DNA from: JAFAXD01 sp963833605
GTDB taxonomy: Bacteria > Pseudomonadota > Alphaproteobacteria > Rhizobiales > Xanthobacteraceae
Reading direction: 5' to 3'
NCBI GenBank assembly: GCA_963833605.1
Contig: CAWHYZ010000003.1
Coordinates: 62,001 to 126,000, forward strand
Length of the DNA: 64,000 nucleotides
Both the position numbers and the translations under genes were made by a program. Shown here piece by piece: positions 51,490-59,627 of this stretch (within the stretch, counting starts at the first letter, position 1; each line of letters begins with the position of its first letter). Below the pieces are notes generated by a model. It did no database searches. It had not been told where the DNA came from and worked only from the letters and a program-made list of their open reading frames with translations.

Positions 51490-52644
51490 ATGTGGGCGCT
51501 GCAGCGCTTTGCCCCCGAGCAGCGGCAGCTGTTTCTCCGATTCTGGAAGAGCGCCTCCGGCTTTTGGCGGGGACGCGCGGCCTGGATCGCGTGGTCTCTT
51601 ACAATCTCGCTCATTGTCGTCGTGCTGTTGCAACTCTTCATCCAATACGAGTTGAATCTGTGGAACCGCAACTTTTTCGATGCGCTCGGACGGCGGAGTT
51701 CACGCGATCTGTGGCGACAGGTGCTGATGTTCTTTCCGCTGATCGCGTGCAGTGTTGTGCTCGCTACCGCCTCAGTCTGGGGCCGCATGACCGCGCAGCG
51801 GCGGTGGCGGCAATATCTGACTGCGCAGCTGATTTTGTATTGGTTGGCCAGGGGTCGCTACCGTCGACTCAACTACTTGCAGCACGGGCGGGAGAACCCG
51901 GAATATCGGATCGCTGAGGACGCACGTTTGGCTACAGATTCCCCAATCGATCTGGGCCTCGGGCTTCTATCCTCATCGCTGATAGCGGTGACGTTCATCG
52001 GGGTATTGTGGACCGTGGGAGGCAGCCTCGTCGTCGAGGCGTTCGGAACGACTTTTGCGCTGCCCGGTTATCTGGTCATTAGCGTCATTATCTATTCGAC
52101 CGTGATCACCGGCGCGATGATGCTCATCGGGCGCTCGTTGACAATCGTCATTCAGTCCAAGAACCAGGCCGAGGCCGAGCTGAGGTCGACGGCGAACACG
52201 CTGCGTACGAACGCCGAAAGAGCCGCTATCGCGGAGGATGAAGCAGCGGTGCGCCGTGAGCTCTGGCACGCACTCAAGGGGGCTCTCGCGCGCTGGCGAG
52301 ACCTGTGCTCGCAACTCGTGCGCACGACCTTGGTGCTGCAGACCAACACCTTGCTGGCGCCGGTGGTCGGTCTGGTTCTATGCGCCCCGAAATTTCTGTC
52401 CGGCGCGATGACGCTGGGCGAACTGACACAGGCGGCGGCCGCGTTCGTGCTGGTGCAGAGCGCGTTCAACTGGCTCGTCGACAACTATCAGCGGCTGGCA
52501 GACTGGGTCTCGTCCGTAAATCGCGTGGCTACGCTCTTGCTTGCTCTTGATGAGCTTTGCGAGGTTGAAAGACGCACGCCGGCAGCCGGAACCGCGCACG
52601 CGGACCAGCGAGCTCAGACGCGTGCCGCCGTCACCTCCGGGTAG
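51490..52644 (+). CDS. SbmA/BacA-YddA type transporter membrane domain without ATPase domain
   Basis: A 384-residue integral membrane protein of the ABC_membrane_2 group. Signatures are 'ALNLWNRNFFDALGRRSSRDLW'-like text at residues ~55-76 ('YELNLWNRNFFDALGRR'), 'RWRQYLTAQLILYWLARGRYRRLNYLQHG' (in part), 'NPEYRIAEDARLATDSPIDLGLGLL' (in part) and 'ELTQAAAAFVLVQSAFNWLVDNYQRLADW'. YddA-type relatives carry a C-terminal ATPase, which is missing; SbmA/BacA are natural examples without one and import peptides by proton motive force. Its last 31 bases overlap the convergent pfkB gene. Role in peptide uptake or envelope stress is inferred. Confidence 0.82.
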   Translation: MWALQRFAPEQRQLFLRFWKSASGFWRGRAAWIAWSLTISLIVVVLLQLFIQYELNLWNRNFFDALGRRSSRDLWRQVLMFFPLIACSVVLATASVWGRMTAQRRWRQYLTAQLILYWLARGRYRRLNYLQHGRENPEYRIAEDARLATDSPIDLGLGLLSSSLIAVTFIGVLWTVGGSLVVEAFGTTFALPGYLVISVIIYSTVITGAMMLIGRSLTIVIQSKNQAEAELRSTANTLRTNAERAAIAEDEAAVRRELWHALKGALARWRDLCSQLVRTTLVLQTNTLLAPVVGLVLCAPKFLSGAMTLGELTQAAAAFVLVQSAFNWLVDNYQRLADWVSSVNRVATLLLALDELCEVERRTPAAGTAHADQRAQTRAAVTSG

Positions 52645-53553
52645 AGCCGCTCGAACGTCCTCGCGCCGGCAGAGTTCGGTTCCTGTGTGCAGCAGCGCAG
52701 CCGAGCCAGCGGCCATTGCCAACCGGAACGCATCTGCGAGGTTTCGCCCCGCGGCCAGTCCGAAGACCATGCCGCCCAAAAAGCTGTCGCCTGCTCCGAC
52801 GGTGCTGGCTGGTACGATCGGCAGCGCCGGGCTGCGCCAGATTGCATCCCGCGTAAACAGCATTGCTCCCTGATGACCGAGCGTCAGAGCCACCATCTCG
52901 GCGCGGCCTTCGCCAACGAGGCGCGATCCAGCCGCGATCCATGCCGTCTCGTCGGGCAATGGCCGTCCCAACAACTCGCCAAGCTCGCGCAGGTTGGGCT
53001 TGGCCAGGTAGACTCCCGCCGCAAGCGCCGCGGCCAGCGGCGGTCCCGACGTATCGAGCACCAGCCGTGCACCCCAACCGCTGACGATCCGGCCAACACG
53101 CGCATAGAAATCGTCCGGAGCACCAGGTGGCAGGCTGCCGCTGGCCACCACGTACGCCGGTTTTGGCTGAATCGACTTCAGAACATCGAGGCAGGAACGC
53201 CACTCGGCCTCGCTCATAAGCGGGCCTGGCAACACAAACCGATATTGCTGGCCCGTTTCGAGCTCGCATACCGTGAAGTCCTCGCGCGTCTCCTCCGCGG
53301 CATCGCATGTGAGTTGCGGGATTTGCTCGCTTTCGACCAAACGCCGGAGAAGTTGACCAGTGGCACCGCCGGCCGGATAGACGGCGGACACATCTCCACC
53401 CAGCCGCTTGACCACGCGGGCCACATTGATGCCGCCGCCGCCGGCATCCCGACGCTGCGCGGAGCAGCGCAATTTTTGGATCGGCCGAACCCGATCGACG
53501 CTGGTTGATACATCGATCGCCGGGTTCACCGTTAGGGTGACGATATGGTCCAT
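52614..53553 (-). pseudogene. PfkB-family sugar kinase (1-phosphofructokinase-like), frame broken near the C-terminus
   Basis: A hexose kinase of the PfkB family: 'IVTLTVNPAIDVSTSVDRVRP', 'DAGGGGINVARVVKRLGGDVSAVYPAGGATG' (in part), 'GSLPPGAPDDFYAR', and the C-terminal catalytic motif 'STVGAGDSFLGGMVFGLAAG' with GAGD. After 'LCRREDV' the frame drifts into a long nonsense tail, while the neighbouring frame gives 'ERLYPEVTAARV' and stop at 52614, the expected end at about 312 residues. One extra base at 52654-52655 accounts for this. It probably phosphorylates a sugar phosphate derived from the GH4/GH1 genes upstream in the same operon. A sequence error is plausible. Confidence 0.82.
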
Positions 53554-53578
53554 AGAATCGTGCTCGATGGTGCCATCG

Positions 53579-54926
53579 TCAGGCCGTCGATACGTCTTGT
53601 TTGATCATATCCGCATACCAAGCAAACGAAGCCTTCGGAATGCGCCGCTGCGTAGCGTAGTCCATGTACACGAGGCCGAATCGCGATCCGTATCCTGAGT
53701 TCCATTCGAAATTGTCGAGCAACGACCATACGAAATAGCCGCGAACGTCGGCCCCGGCCCGTATCGCGCGGCGCATCGCGTCGGTATAGGACCGCAGGTA
53801 ATCGATGCGCCCTTGATCGATGATCTGCCCCGAATTCGTCGGGGCTCTCGCTTGCACCGAAGCCGTTTTCCATCACGTAGATCGGCAGTTGGTAGCGGCG
53901 GTGGAGAGCCAGCAACGTTTCGCCGAATGCCTGAGGATCGATCGCCCAACCGACTCCCGTTCGCTTCTTCTCGGGCGGAGGATCGGTCAATCGAAAACCC
54001 AGCTGCGAACCGGGGTCGGCTTTTACATAGATCGGTGAATAGTGATTGAGTCCGAACCAGTCGACCGGCCGGCAGATGCGTGCGAGATCACCGGCTTGCT
54101 GGAACGGCTCGATGTCGCCCGCCAGCAAAGCCGGATAGCAGGCTTGCAACTGCGGATCCGGCATCGCCCCGTTCCAGTAGGCCTCGAGCAGGTTGCGCGC
54201 AGCTTCGTCCTCAGGCGTTGCCGGGACGCACGGTTGATAGTTATGGATTGCACCGATGGACGCCTTCGGCACGTGTGCGCGCAGCGCGTCGACGCCGGCG
54301 CCGTGGGCGAGATTGACATGATGGATCGCGCGCAGCAGGGCTGCACGATCGGTCAGACCCGGGGCATGCCAGCCGAATCCATAGCCGAGCAGCGTGAAGA
54401 GCGAAGGCTCGTTGAAGGTGGCGAACCGCTTGACGCGATCGCCGTAGCGACGTGCGACGAGCGTCGCATAATCGGCAAACCAGCCGGCACACTCGCGATT
54501 GGTCCAGCCGCCGCGATCGTCGAGCGCCTGAGGGAGGTCCCAATGATAGAGGCAGAGCCAGGGCTCTATGCCGGCCGCCAGCAAGGCGTCGATCAGACGG
54601 TCGTAAAAGGCGAGGCCGGGCTCGTTGGCCGCGCCGCGGCCGGCGGGAAGCACGCGCGGCCACGCCGTCGAAAAACGATAGGCACGTATCCCGAGATCGC
54701 GCATCAACGCGATGTCCTGGTCGTAACGGTGGTAGTGATCGCACGCGACGTCGCCGGTATCACCGTTGGCGACCCGCCCCTTCTGCCGACAGAACGTATC
54801 CCAGATGCTGGCGCCGCGCCCGTCCTCATTCGCGGCCCCTTCGATCTGATAGCTCGCGGTGGAAACGCCCCAAACAAACCCGGCGTTTGTTTGGTCTGCT
54901 CCACGCGAATCGCTAGTCGGCGGCAT
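53579..54926 (-). pseudogene. GH1 family beta-glucosidase, frame broken by one extra base
   Basis: From ATG 54926 the protein reads as family 1 glycosidase: 'FVWGVSTASYQIEGAANEDG', 'RFSTAWPRVLPAG', the acid/base 'FATFNEPSLFTLLGYG' (NEP) and the nucleophile 'YVMENGFGASESPDE' (ENG). Just beyond, at 53833-53834, an extra base shifts the frame; the correct C-terminus continues as 'SGQIIDQGRIDYLRSYTDAM', 'GYFVWSLLDNFEWNSGYGSRFGL' and ends at 53579. Repaired length is about 448 residues, typical for the family. Its ATG overlaps the GH4 stop (TGATG), and pfkB follows after 25 bases. Cytoplasmic; the natural glycoside is unknown. Confidence 0.88.
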
Positions 54927-56206
54927 CAGACACACGTCCTGATGTAGGGCTTGTTCACCTCCCACAGCTCATCGAGCAAGCTCGCTGCGGCAGTGGTCGA
55001 GGTCACGACCGGGTCGATCAGCAACGCCTGCATGGCCATCTCCTTGGATGCGTGCACCGCCGCTTCCACCGCCAATTGCTGTACGCTCGCCTGCATCGAC
55101 AGCAACTTTGCGATTGGGTCCGGCAGCGGGCCGAGCGAAATCGGGTGAATACCGGCGGCATCCGCCAACAGCGGTACCTCAACCGCCAGATCGGGCGCCA
55201 GATTCGGAATGACACCCCGATTGTAGACGATGCCGGACTCGATGAACCGCTTTCTGTTGTGAACGATTCCCTCGATCACTGCGACCCCGCGCTCGCCGGA
55301 CGGCGTGAGCCAGTCCGCCGGCGGCGGCATGCTTCCGGACAGGACATCGTGCAACGATTTTGCGAACGCGGCGCGTTCCGCCTCGTCGCGCGCAAAATCA
55401 TGACCCTGTTCGCCCGCTTCCCAACCATAGGGAACGTATTCGCCCATGTGTTCGTCGCTGCAGGTCACCCACCATCCGAAGGCGTGGAACAGGCGGCGGC
55501 TGAGCGGCGCAAACGTCGGATCGTGATCCGGTTCGCTTGCGCGCAGCCGCGGGTAGAGATCCTCACCGGTCACGCGATGCCGGATGTGCAGCAGCCATTG
55601 AAAATGGTTCAGGCCGGCGCCCCATACCTCAACGTCTTCCTTCGGCATGTCCATGATGTGCGCAACGTAGTCGCGGCCACCGAAGATACCCTCGCACAGG
55701 CCGAGCGCACGTGTGCGGCTGTACTTGCCGAGCGCCAGAATGATGCGGCTCTCGGGGTTGGAAAAATTGATCAGCAACGCGTTCGGGCAGAGCTCCTCCA
55801 TGTCGCGGACGAAATCGAAAACGAGGGGCAGTGTCCGCAATGTGAAGAACAGTCCTCCGGGGCCGCCATTCTCGCCCAGGGTTTGATGAATCCCGTATTT
55901 CTTGGGAATTTCGAAATCGGGCTTCCAAAGCCGGTTCCTGTCGATCACCGTCGCATTGATGACGAATGCTGCCCCCGGCAGCGCACGGCGCCGCTCGGTC
56001 GTGGACTCGATCGTCACGCCGGCACTGGTTTTCGTATTCAGTAGTCGGGCAAGCTGCGTCATTTGCGCGAGCTTTCCGGCATCGGTATCCACCAGTACCA
56101 GCGTGCTGCCCGACATCTCCCCGCACGAGAAGATATCCCTGAACAGGCTCAGCCCGAACGACATGCTACCGGCGCCGATGAAGACAATTTTGGTTGTGTT
56201 TGCCAT
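54926..56206 (-). CDS. GH4 family NAD-dependent glycosidase (alpha-galactosidase/alpha-glucosidase type)
   Basis: A 426-residue family 4 glycosidase. N-terminal NAD site 'KIVFIGAGSMSFGLSLFRDI'; 'NATVIDRNRLWKPDFEIPKKYGI' (in part); 'LINFSNPESRIILAL'; the metal site 'GLCEGIFGG' and 'WGAGLNHFQWLLHIR'. Family 4 enzymes need NAD and Mn2+ and act by redox elimination; the CEG/GLNHF pattern points to non-phosphorylated alpha-glycosides, although family 4 specificity is hard to read. First gene of the GH4-GH1-PfkB operon; a FixK-type box is centred 60 bases before its ATG. Confidence 0.88.
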   Translation of the reverse strand: MANTTKIVFIGAGSMSFGLSLFRDIFSCGEMSGSTLVLVDTDAGKLAQMTQLARLLNTKTSAGVTIESTTERRRALPGAAFVINATVIDRNRLWKPDFEIPKKYGIHQTLGENGGPGGLFFTLRTLPLVFDFVRDMEELCPNALLINFSNPESRIILALGKYSRTRALGLCEGIFGGRDYVAHIMDMPKEDVEVWGAGLNHFQWLLHIRHRVTGEDLYPRLRASEPDHDPTFAPLSRRLFHAFGWWVTCSDEHMGEYVPYGWEAGEQGHDFARDEAERAAFAKSLHDVLSGSMPPPADWLTPSGERGVAVIEGIVHNRKRFIESGIVYNRGVIPNLAPDLAVEVPLLADAAGIHPISLGPLPDPIAKLLSMQASVQQLAVEAAVHASKEMAMQALLIDPVVTSTTAAASLLDELWEVNKPYIRTCV

Positions 56207-56259
56207 GCGCCAAACATTGCCATTTTTAGGTCATCGTATAGGGGGATGCGCGCAACGTA

Positions 56260-56273
56260 TTGATCCGTGTCAA
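56260..56273. promoter_or_regulatory. FixK/FNR-type box TTGATCCGTGTCAA
   Basis: Perfect TTGA-N6-TCAA dyad in the divergent gap between the GH4 operon (centre to ATG 60 bases, predicted 19-base leader) and the MCE-protein gene (68 bases, predicted 27-base leader). Either or both directions could be controlled. Confidence 0.75.
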
Positions 56274-56334
56274 CGAGTGGAAGCGCGATCGGCTGTTACA
56301 AAGCAAACTTCAAACCGGCATACCGTAGAGGCCC

Positions 56335-57456
56335 ATGGAAACCAAGGCACGTTATTTTCTGGTCGGCCTGTTCGCGCTGGTGGTCATCGCGGGGGCGTTC
56401 GGTTTCGTCTATTGGCTGCAGACCATCGGCGGTCTCGGCGAACGCCTCGTTTACCGCGTCCGCTTCGAGCGGACGGTCTCCGGACTGCGGGTCGGCTCCG
56501 CCGTTTTGTTCAACGGCGTACGGGTTGGCGAGGTTACCGGTTTGGAACTCGATCCAGATCGTCCGGCGCAGGTTACGGCGACCATCGCCGTCCAACAAGC
56601 GACCCCGGTCCGGGGCGACACGCGGGTCGAGATCGATGTCCAAGGTCTGATGGGCTCGCCTTCGCTGTCGTTGCAGGGCGGCTCGCCGGCAGCCGCGCGC
56701 TTGAACACAGCACAGGGCGAAATCCTGGCTGCCGACCCCGCCGCGGGGGTCGACACCATGCAGACGGCGCGTGAGGCGCTGCGGCGCATCGACAGCCTTC
56801 TGGCGGCAAACTCCGAGTTGTTGCACGCCACCATCGCCAACCTTGAAAAGTTTTCGGGCGCACTCGCACGCAACGCCGATCGCATCGACGGGATCCTGAG
56901 CGGTGTGGAGCGGATGACCGGCGCTGGTCCGGCGGCGCGCCCGTCAGTGATTGCGAGCCTGACCGCGCCCCAGGACTTCCCGGCGCGCGAACAGCCGCCC
57001 GCACGAAGCCAACTGGTCGTTCCCGAGCCGACGGCTCTGCTGATGTTCGACACCCAAAGAATCCTGACCTGGCCAAACGATCCTGACGGGCCGAACTTTG
57101 CCGGGACGCAATGGAGCGACAGCCTGCCAAAACTCATGCAATCGAAAATCATCGAAAGCTTCGAGAACGCAAATTCGGTTGGCGCGGTCGGGCGCCCGAC
57201 CGAAGGATTCAACGCGGATTTTCAACTGTTGATCAACATTCGCGCGTTTCAGATTTCGCTCTCGCCGCAGCCGGTGGCGGAAGTGGAGTTCTCCGCCAAG
57301 CTGCTGGGTCAAGACGGGAAAGTCGTGGGGGCACGGATATTTCGGAGCACGGCCCCACTCGACGCGGTCGACGCCGCGGCAGCGGCTGGCGCACTTGATC
57401 GGGCCTTCGGCAAGGCGGCGGTCGATCTCGTGCAGTGGACTGCGCCGCTGCTCTGA
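56335..57456 (+). CDS. MCE (MlaD) domain protein fused to a lipoprotein-type auxiliary domain
   Basis: A 373-residue inner-membrane-anchored protein. Residues 7-28 form the anchor ('YFLVGLFALVVIAGAFGFVY'). An MCE domain follows ('YRVRFERTVSGLRVGSAVLFNGVRVGEVTGLELDPD', in part, and 'RVEIDVQGLMGSPSLSLQGG'). After a helical stretch, residues ~215-373 resemble the ABC_trans_aux (PqiC/DUF330-like) domain: 'PEPTALLMFDTQRILTWP', 'WSDSLPKLMQSKIIESFENA', 'QLLINIRAFQISL'. MCE proteins carry lipids between membranes. The MlaE permease and MlaF ATPase genes are not adjacent. Divergent from the GH4 operon across a FixK-type box. Confidence 0.82.
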   Translation: METKARYFLVGLFALVVIAGAFGFVYWLQTIGGLGERLVYRVRFERTVSGLRVGSAVLFNGVRVGEVTGLELDPDRPAQVTATIAVQQATPVRGDTRVEIDVQGLMGSPSLSLQGGSPAAARLNTAQGEILAADPAAGVDTMQTAREALRRIDSLLAANSELLHATIANLEKFSGALARNADRIDGILSGVERMTGAGPAARPSVIASLTAPQDFPAREQPPARSQLVVPEPTALLMFDTQRILTWPNDPDGPNFAGTQWSDSLPKLMQSKIIESFENANSVGAVGRPTEGFNADFQLLINIRAFQISLSPQPVAEVEFSAKLLGQDGKVVGARIFRSTAPLDAVDAAAAAGALDRAFGKAAVDLVQWTAPLL

Positions 57457-57588
57457 TACCGCCGCTTCCCCATCGCCACTTTCAGGCTATTGAATTTACG
57501 TCACAAATCTTTTCAAGCGGCTCGCGCACGTGATCTGCGGCCGATCCGCGGCTCGCGGCGCAAGCGTGTCGCGCAATCCGTCCGCCAG

Positions 57589-57625
57589 CCTAAGGGAAAC
57601 CCCTTAGGGGTGATATCTGAATTTT
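57589..57625 (+). promoter_or_regulatory. shared promoter motif CCCTTAGGGG..ATCTGAATTT, copy 2
   Basis: CCTAAGGG-AAAC-CCCTTAGG (57589-57608) is an 8-bp perfect inverted repeat with a 4-base spacer, followed by GGTGATATCTGAATTTT. It ends 56 bases before ATG 57681. The matching copy at 49320-49355 has the same core, the identical ATCTGAATTT and the same distance to its gene. I infer the operator or activator site that controls the regulator gene; no FixK-type box is present here. Confidence 0.6.
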
Positions 57626-57680
57626 CTTTCGCATAGCGCCGCTTAGGCTCGCGTCCAGTCGAATTCAAATGGAGCTGGCT

Positions 57681-58394
57681 ATGCAAGCGCACATGACGAT
57701 CCAGGCAAGGCGTCCAACCCGGGCAATGGCCCATGCCGTAGCGCAGGTTGGCATCCAGGGCGAGCGCCGCCTTTCTGCGGTGCCCCAAATGCTGTTCGGA
57801 TCGCCCGAACTGACCGGTATTCCAATCGCATATGACCGTAATGCTGAGATCTACGGCGAAGGCGAAGCGGCCGACTATGTCTACAAGGTGATTACCGGTG
57901 CCGTGCGTACCTACAAGGTGCTCAATGACGGCCGCCGCCAGATCAACGCGTTCTATCTGCCAGGGGACTTTTTCGGTCTTGAACTCGGGGACGAGCATAC
58001 GTGGTCCGCTGAAGCCGTCGTTGGTTCCACCATTACGTTGGTGAAACGAGATCTCGTGCTGAGCGCGGCGAAACGCGATGGTGATGTGGCACGGCAGGTT
58101 TGGTCCATGACTGCCGGTGAACTCGACGGGGCACGCAATCACAGCCTCCTGCTCATCCAAAGCGCCCAGGAGCGGGTTGCGGCTTTTCTGCTCGAAATGT
58201 CGCGGCGATTGGCCGGCACGAATTCGGTCGAACTGCCAATGGGGCGTCAAGACATTGCGGATTACCTCGGGCTCACGATCGAAACGGTTTCACGCACGTT
58301 GACCCAGCTGGAGAATACGCGGACTATTGAGCTGGTTGCGTCGCGAGTGATCGCATTACGGGACCGATCCCTGCTGTCTCGCCTTAACGGTTAG
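57681..58394 (+). CDS. Crp/Fnr family regulator, FixK-like
   Basis: A 237-residue regulator: cyclic-nucleotide-binding-like beta-roll ('DRNAEIYGEGEAADYVYKVITGAVRTYKVLNDGRRQINAFYLPGDFFGLE', in part), dimer helix and C-terminal HTH 'GRQDIADYLGLTIETVSRTL'. The recognition helix carries E-T-V-S-R, the Glu..Ser-Arg set that reads TTGA half sites in FNR/FixK proteins. The Cys cluster of oxygen-sensing FNR is absent, so it is FixK-like and probably controlled by expression level. GGAG six bases before ATG 57681 is preferred over ATG 57669. It is the likely reader of the TTGA-N6-TCAA boxes in this window and starts a row with CBS-BON, cytochrome c and ATPase genes. Confidence 0.9.
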   Translation: MQAHMTIQARRPTRAMAHAVAQVGIQGERRLSAVPQMLFGSPELTGIPIAYDRNAEIYGEGEAADYVYKVITGAVRTYKVLNDGRRQINAFYLPGDFFGLELGDEHTWSAEAVVGSTITLVKRDLVLSAAKRDGDVARQVWSMTAGELDGARNHSLLLIQSAQERVAAFLLEMSRRLAGTNSVELPMGRQDIADYLGLTIETVSRTLTQLENTRTIELVASRVIALRDRSLLSRLNG

Positions 58395-58429
58395 CGCGAC
58401 GTGCAGGTATCGAAGTCGAGGAGGATTTC

Positions 58430-59167
58430 ATGCGGGCCGCAGACATCATGACTCTCGACCCGGTCACGATTTCTCCTGAGGGTTCGATCATGGAAGCCAT
58501 TGGGGTGATGCTGCAACACAAGTTCAGCGGTCTCCCAGTGGTGGAGCGAAACGGTTCGCTTGTCGGCATTGTGACCGAAGGCGATCTGCTGCGCCGGACC
58601 GAGACCGGGACCCAACGCAAGCGACCGCGATGGATCGAGATTTTCATGGGATCCGGGCGGCTCGCAACCGAGTACGTTCAAACGAGCGGGCGCAAGGTCG
58701 AAGAGGTCATGAGCCGCGACGTTCAGACGGTGACCGAGGATGCGTCCTTGAGCGATATCGTGCGGCTTATGGAGCAGCATCAGATCAAACGATTGCCGGT
58801 CGTGCGCGCCGGCATGCTGGTCGGCATCGTCAGCCGTGCAAATCTACTGCGGGCGCTCGCGAGCGTCATCGGCGAGGCCAAGCCAGCGGCGAGCCAGGAT
58901 GATGCGTCGATCCGCACACGCATCTATGCCAAACTCAAAGAGCAGGCGTGGGCACCCGTTAATCTCCTGGATATCGTAGTGAACAATGGGGTCGTCCACT
59001 TGTGGGGGGTGCTGCTCGACGAACGGCAGCGCGAGGCCATTCGTGTCGCGGTGGAAAACACCTCCGGGGTGAAAACCATCGAGGATCACCTGGTCTGGGT
59101 CGAGCCCATGTCCGGGATGACGATCGCGGCACCTGAAAGCACGGTGTCGCAGACAAAAGCGTCCTGA
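58430..59167 (+). CDS. CBS-pair and BON domain protein
   Basis: A 245-residue paralogue of the protein at 49617: two CBS motifs ('MRAADIMTLDPVTISPEGSI', 'VVERNGSLVGIVTEGDLLRRTETGTQRKRPRWIEIF' and 'VEEVMSRDVQTVTEDASLSDIVRLMEQHQIKRLPVVRAGMLVGIVSRANLL', in parts), then a BON domain ('LDIVVNNGVVHLWGVLLDERQREAIRVAVENTSGVKTIEDHL', in part). GAGGAGGA precedes ATG 58430. It lies 35 bases after the FixK-like gene. Probably an adenylate-sensing adaptor of the low-oxygen response. Confidence 0.9.
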   Translation: MRAADIMTLDPVTISPEGSIMEAIGVMLQHKFSGLPVVERNGSLVGIVTEGDLLRRTETGTQRKRPRWIEIFMGSGRLATEYVQTSGRKVEEVMSRDVQTVTEDASLSDIVRLMEQHQIKRLPVVRAGMLVGIVSRANLLRALASVIGEAKPAASQDDASIRTRIYAKLKEQAWAPVNLLDIVVNNGVVHLWGVLLDERQREAIRVAVENTSGVKTIEDHLVWVEPMSGMTIAAPESTVSQTKAS

Positions 59168-59189
59168 CCAAACTTTCATTCATCATTCA

Positions 59190-59522
59190 ATGACGAGTTA
59201 CATGCCTCTTTGGCGATGGATGTGCCGGCTCCTGATCGCGGTCGGGCCGATATCGGTGGCGACTGCGGGGACGCTTGAGGATCAAGGCAAGGTGTTGTTG
59301 ACCCGACTCTGCGCCCAGTGCCACGCAGTCGGACGAACCGGGACGAGCCCTCACCTCGGAGCGCCGCCGTTTCGCACGATCGGGGATCGCTACAACATCG
59401 CTGAATTGACCGAGAGAATGACCGACCGGCTGATCTCGACGCATCCCGACATGCCGGACTTCCATTTCAGCGAGGACAATGCCAAGGCGGTGCGCGCCTA
59501 TTTGTATTCGATACAGCAGTAA
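59190..59522 (+). CDS. c-type cytochrome, small class I
   Basis: A 110-residue exported monoheme cytochrome c: signal peptide 'MCRLLIAVGPISVATAG', heme site 'LCAQCHAVG' (CxxCH) and a distal Met in 'HPDMPDFHFSEDNAKAVRAYLYSIQ'. The size and the 'MP.F......A...YL' ending are those of small periplasmic electron carriers. ATG 59190 or 59202 could start it; no strong ribosome site decides. Its place between the CBS-BON and P-type ATPase genes in a FixK-associated row suggests a role in microaerobic electron transfer. Confidence 0.9.
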   Translation: MTSYMPLWRWMCRLLIAVGPISVATAGTLEDQGKVLLTRLCAQCHAVGRTGTSPHLGAPPFRTIGDRYNIAELTERMTDRLISTHPDMPDFHFSEDNAKAVRAYLYSIQQ

Positions 59523-59600
59523 GTGCGACGCTCCGCCGGGACGACCGAGCGTACGGGATCGTGCATCTGCATCGCCGAATTACTACGATCGCGGCCGAAA

Positions 59601-59614
59601 TTGATCTTACGCAA
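59601..59614 (+). promoter_or_regulatory. FixK-type box TTGATCTTACGCAA (relaxed right half)
   Basis: Fits the broader FixK2 consensus TTG(A/C)-N6-(T/G)CAA. Its centre is 20 bases before ATG 59628 and 41 bases before ATG 59649, so activation at -41.5 would start transcription at the second ATG or require a still later start (TTG 59673). Confidence 0.5.
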
Positions 59615-59627
59615 GCGCGGCGGTCGC

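Noticed and set aside
57478..57514. Possible FixK-type box TTGAATTTACGTCAC upstream of the Crp/Fnr gene
   Set aside because: The half sites do not have the required six-base spacing and the right half lacks CAA, so autoregulation through such a box is not supported.
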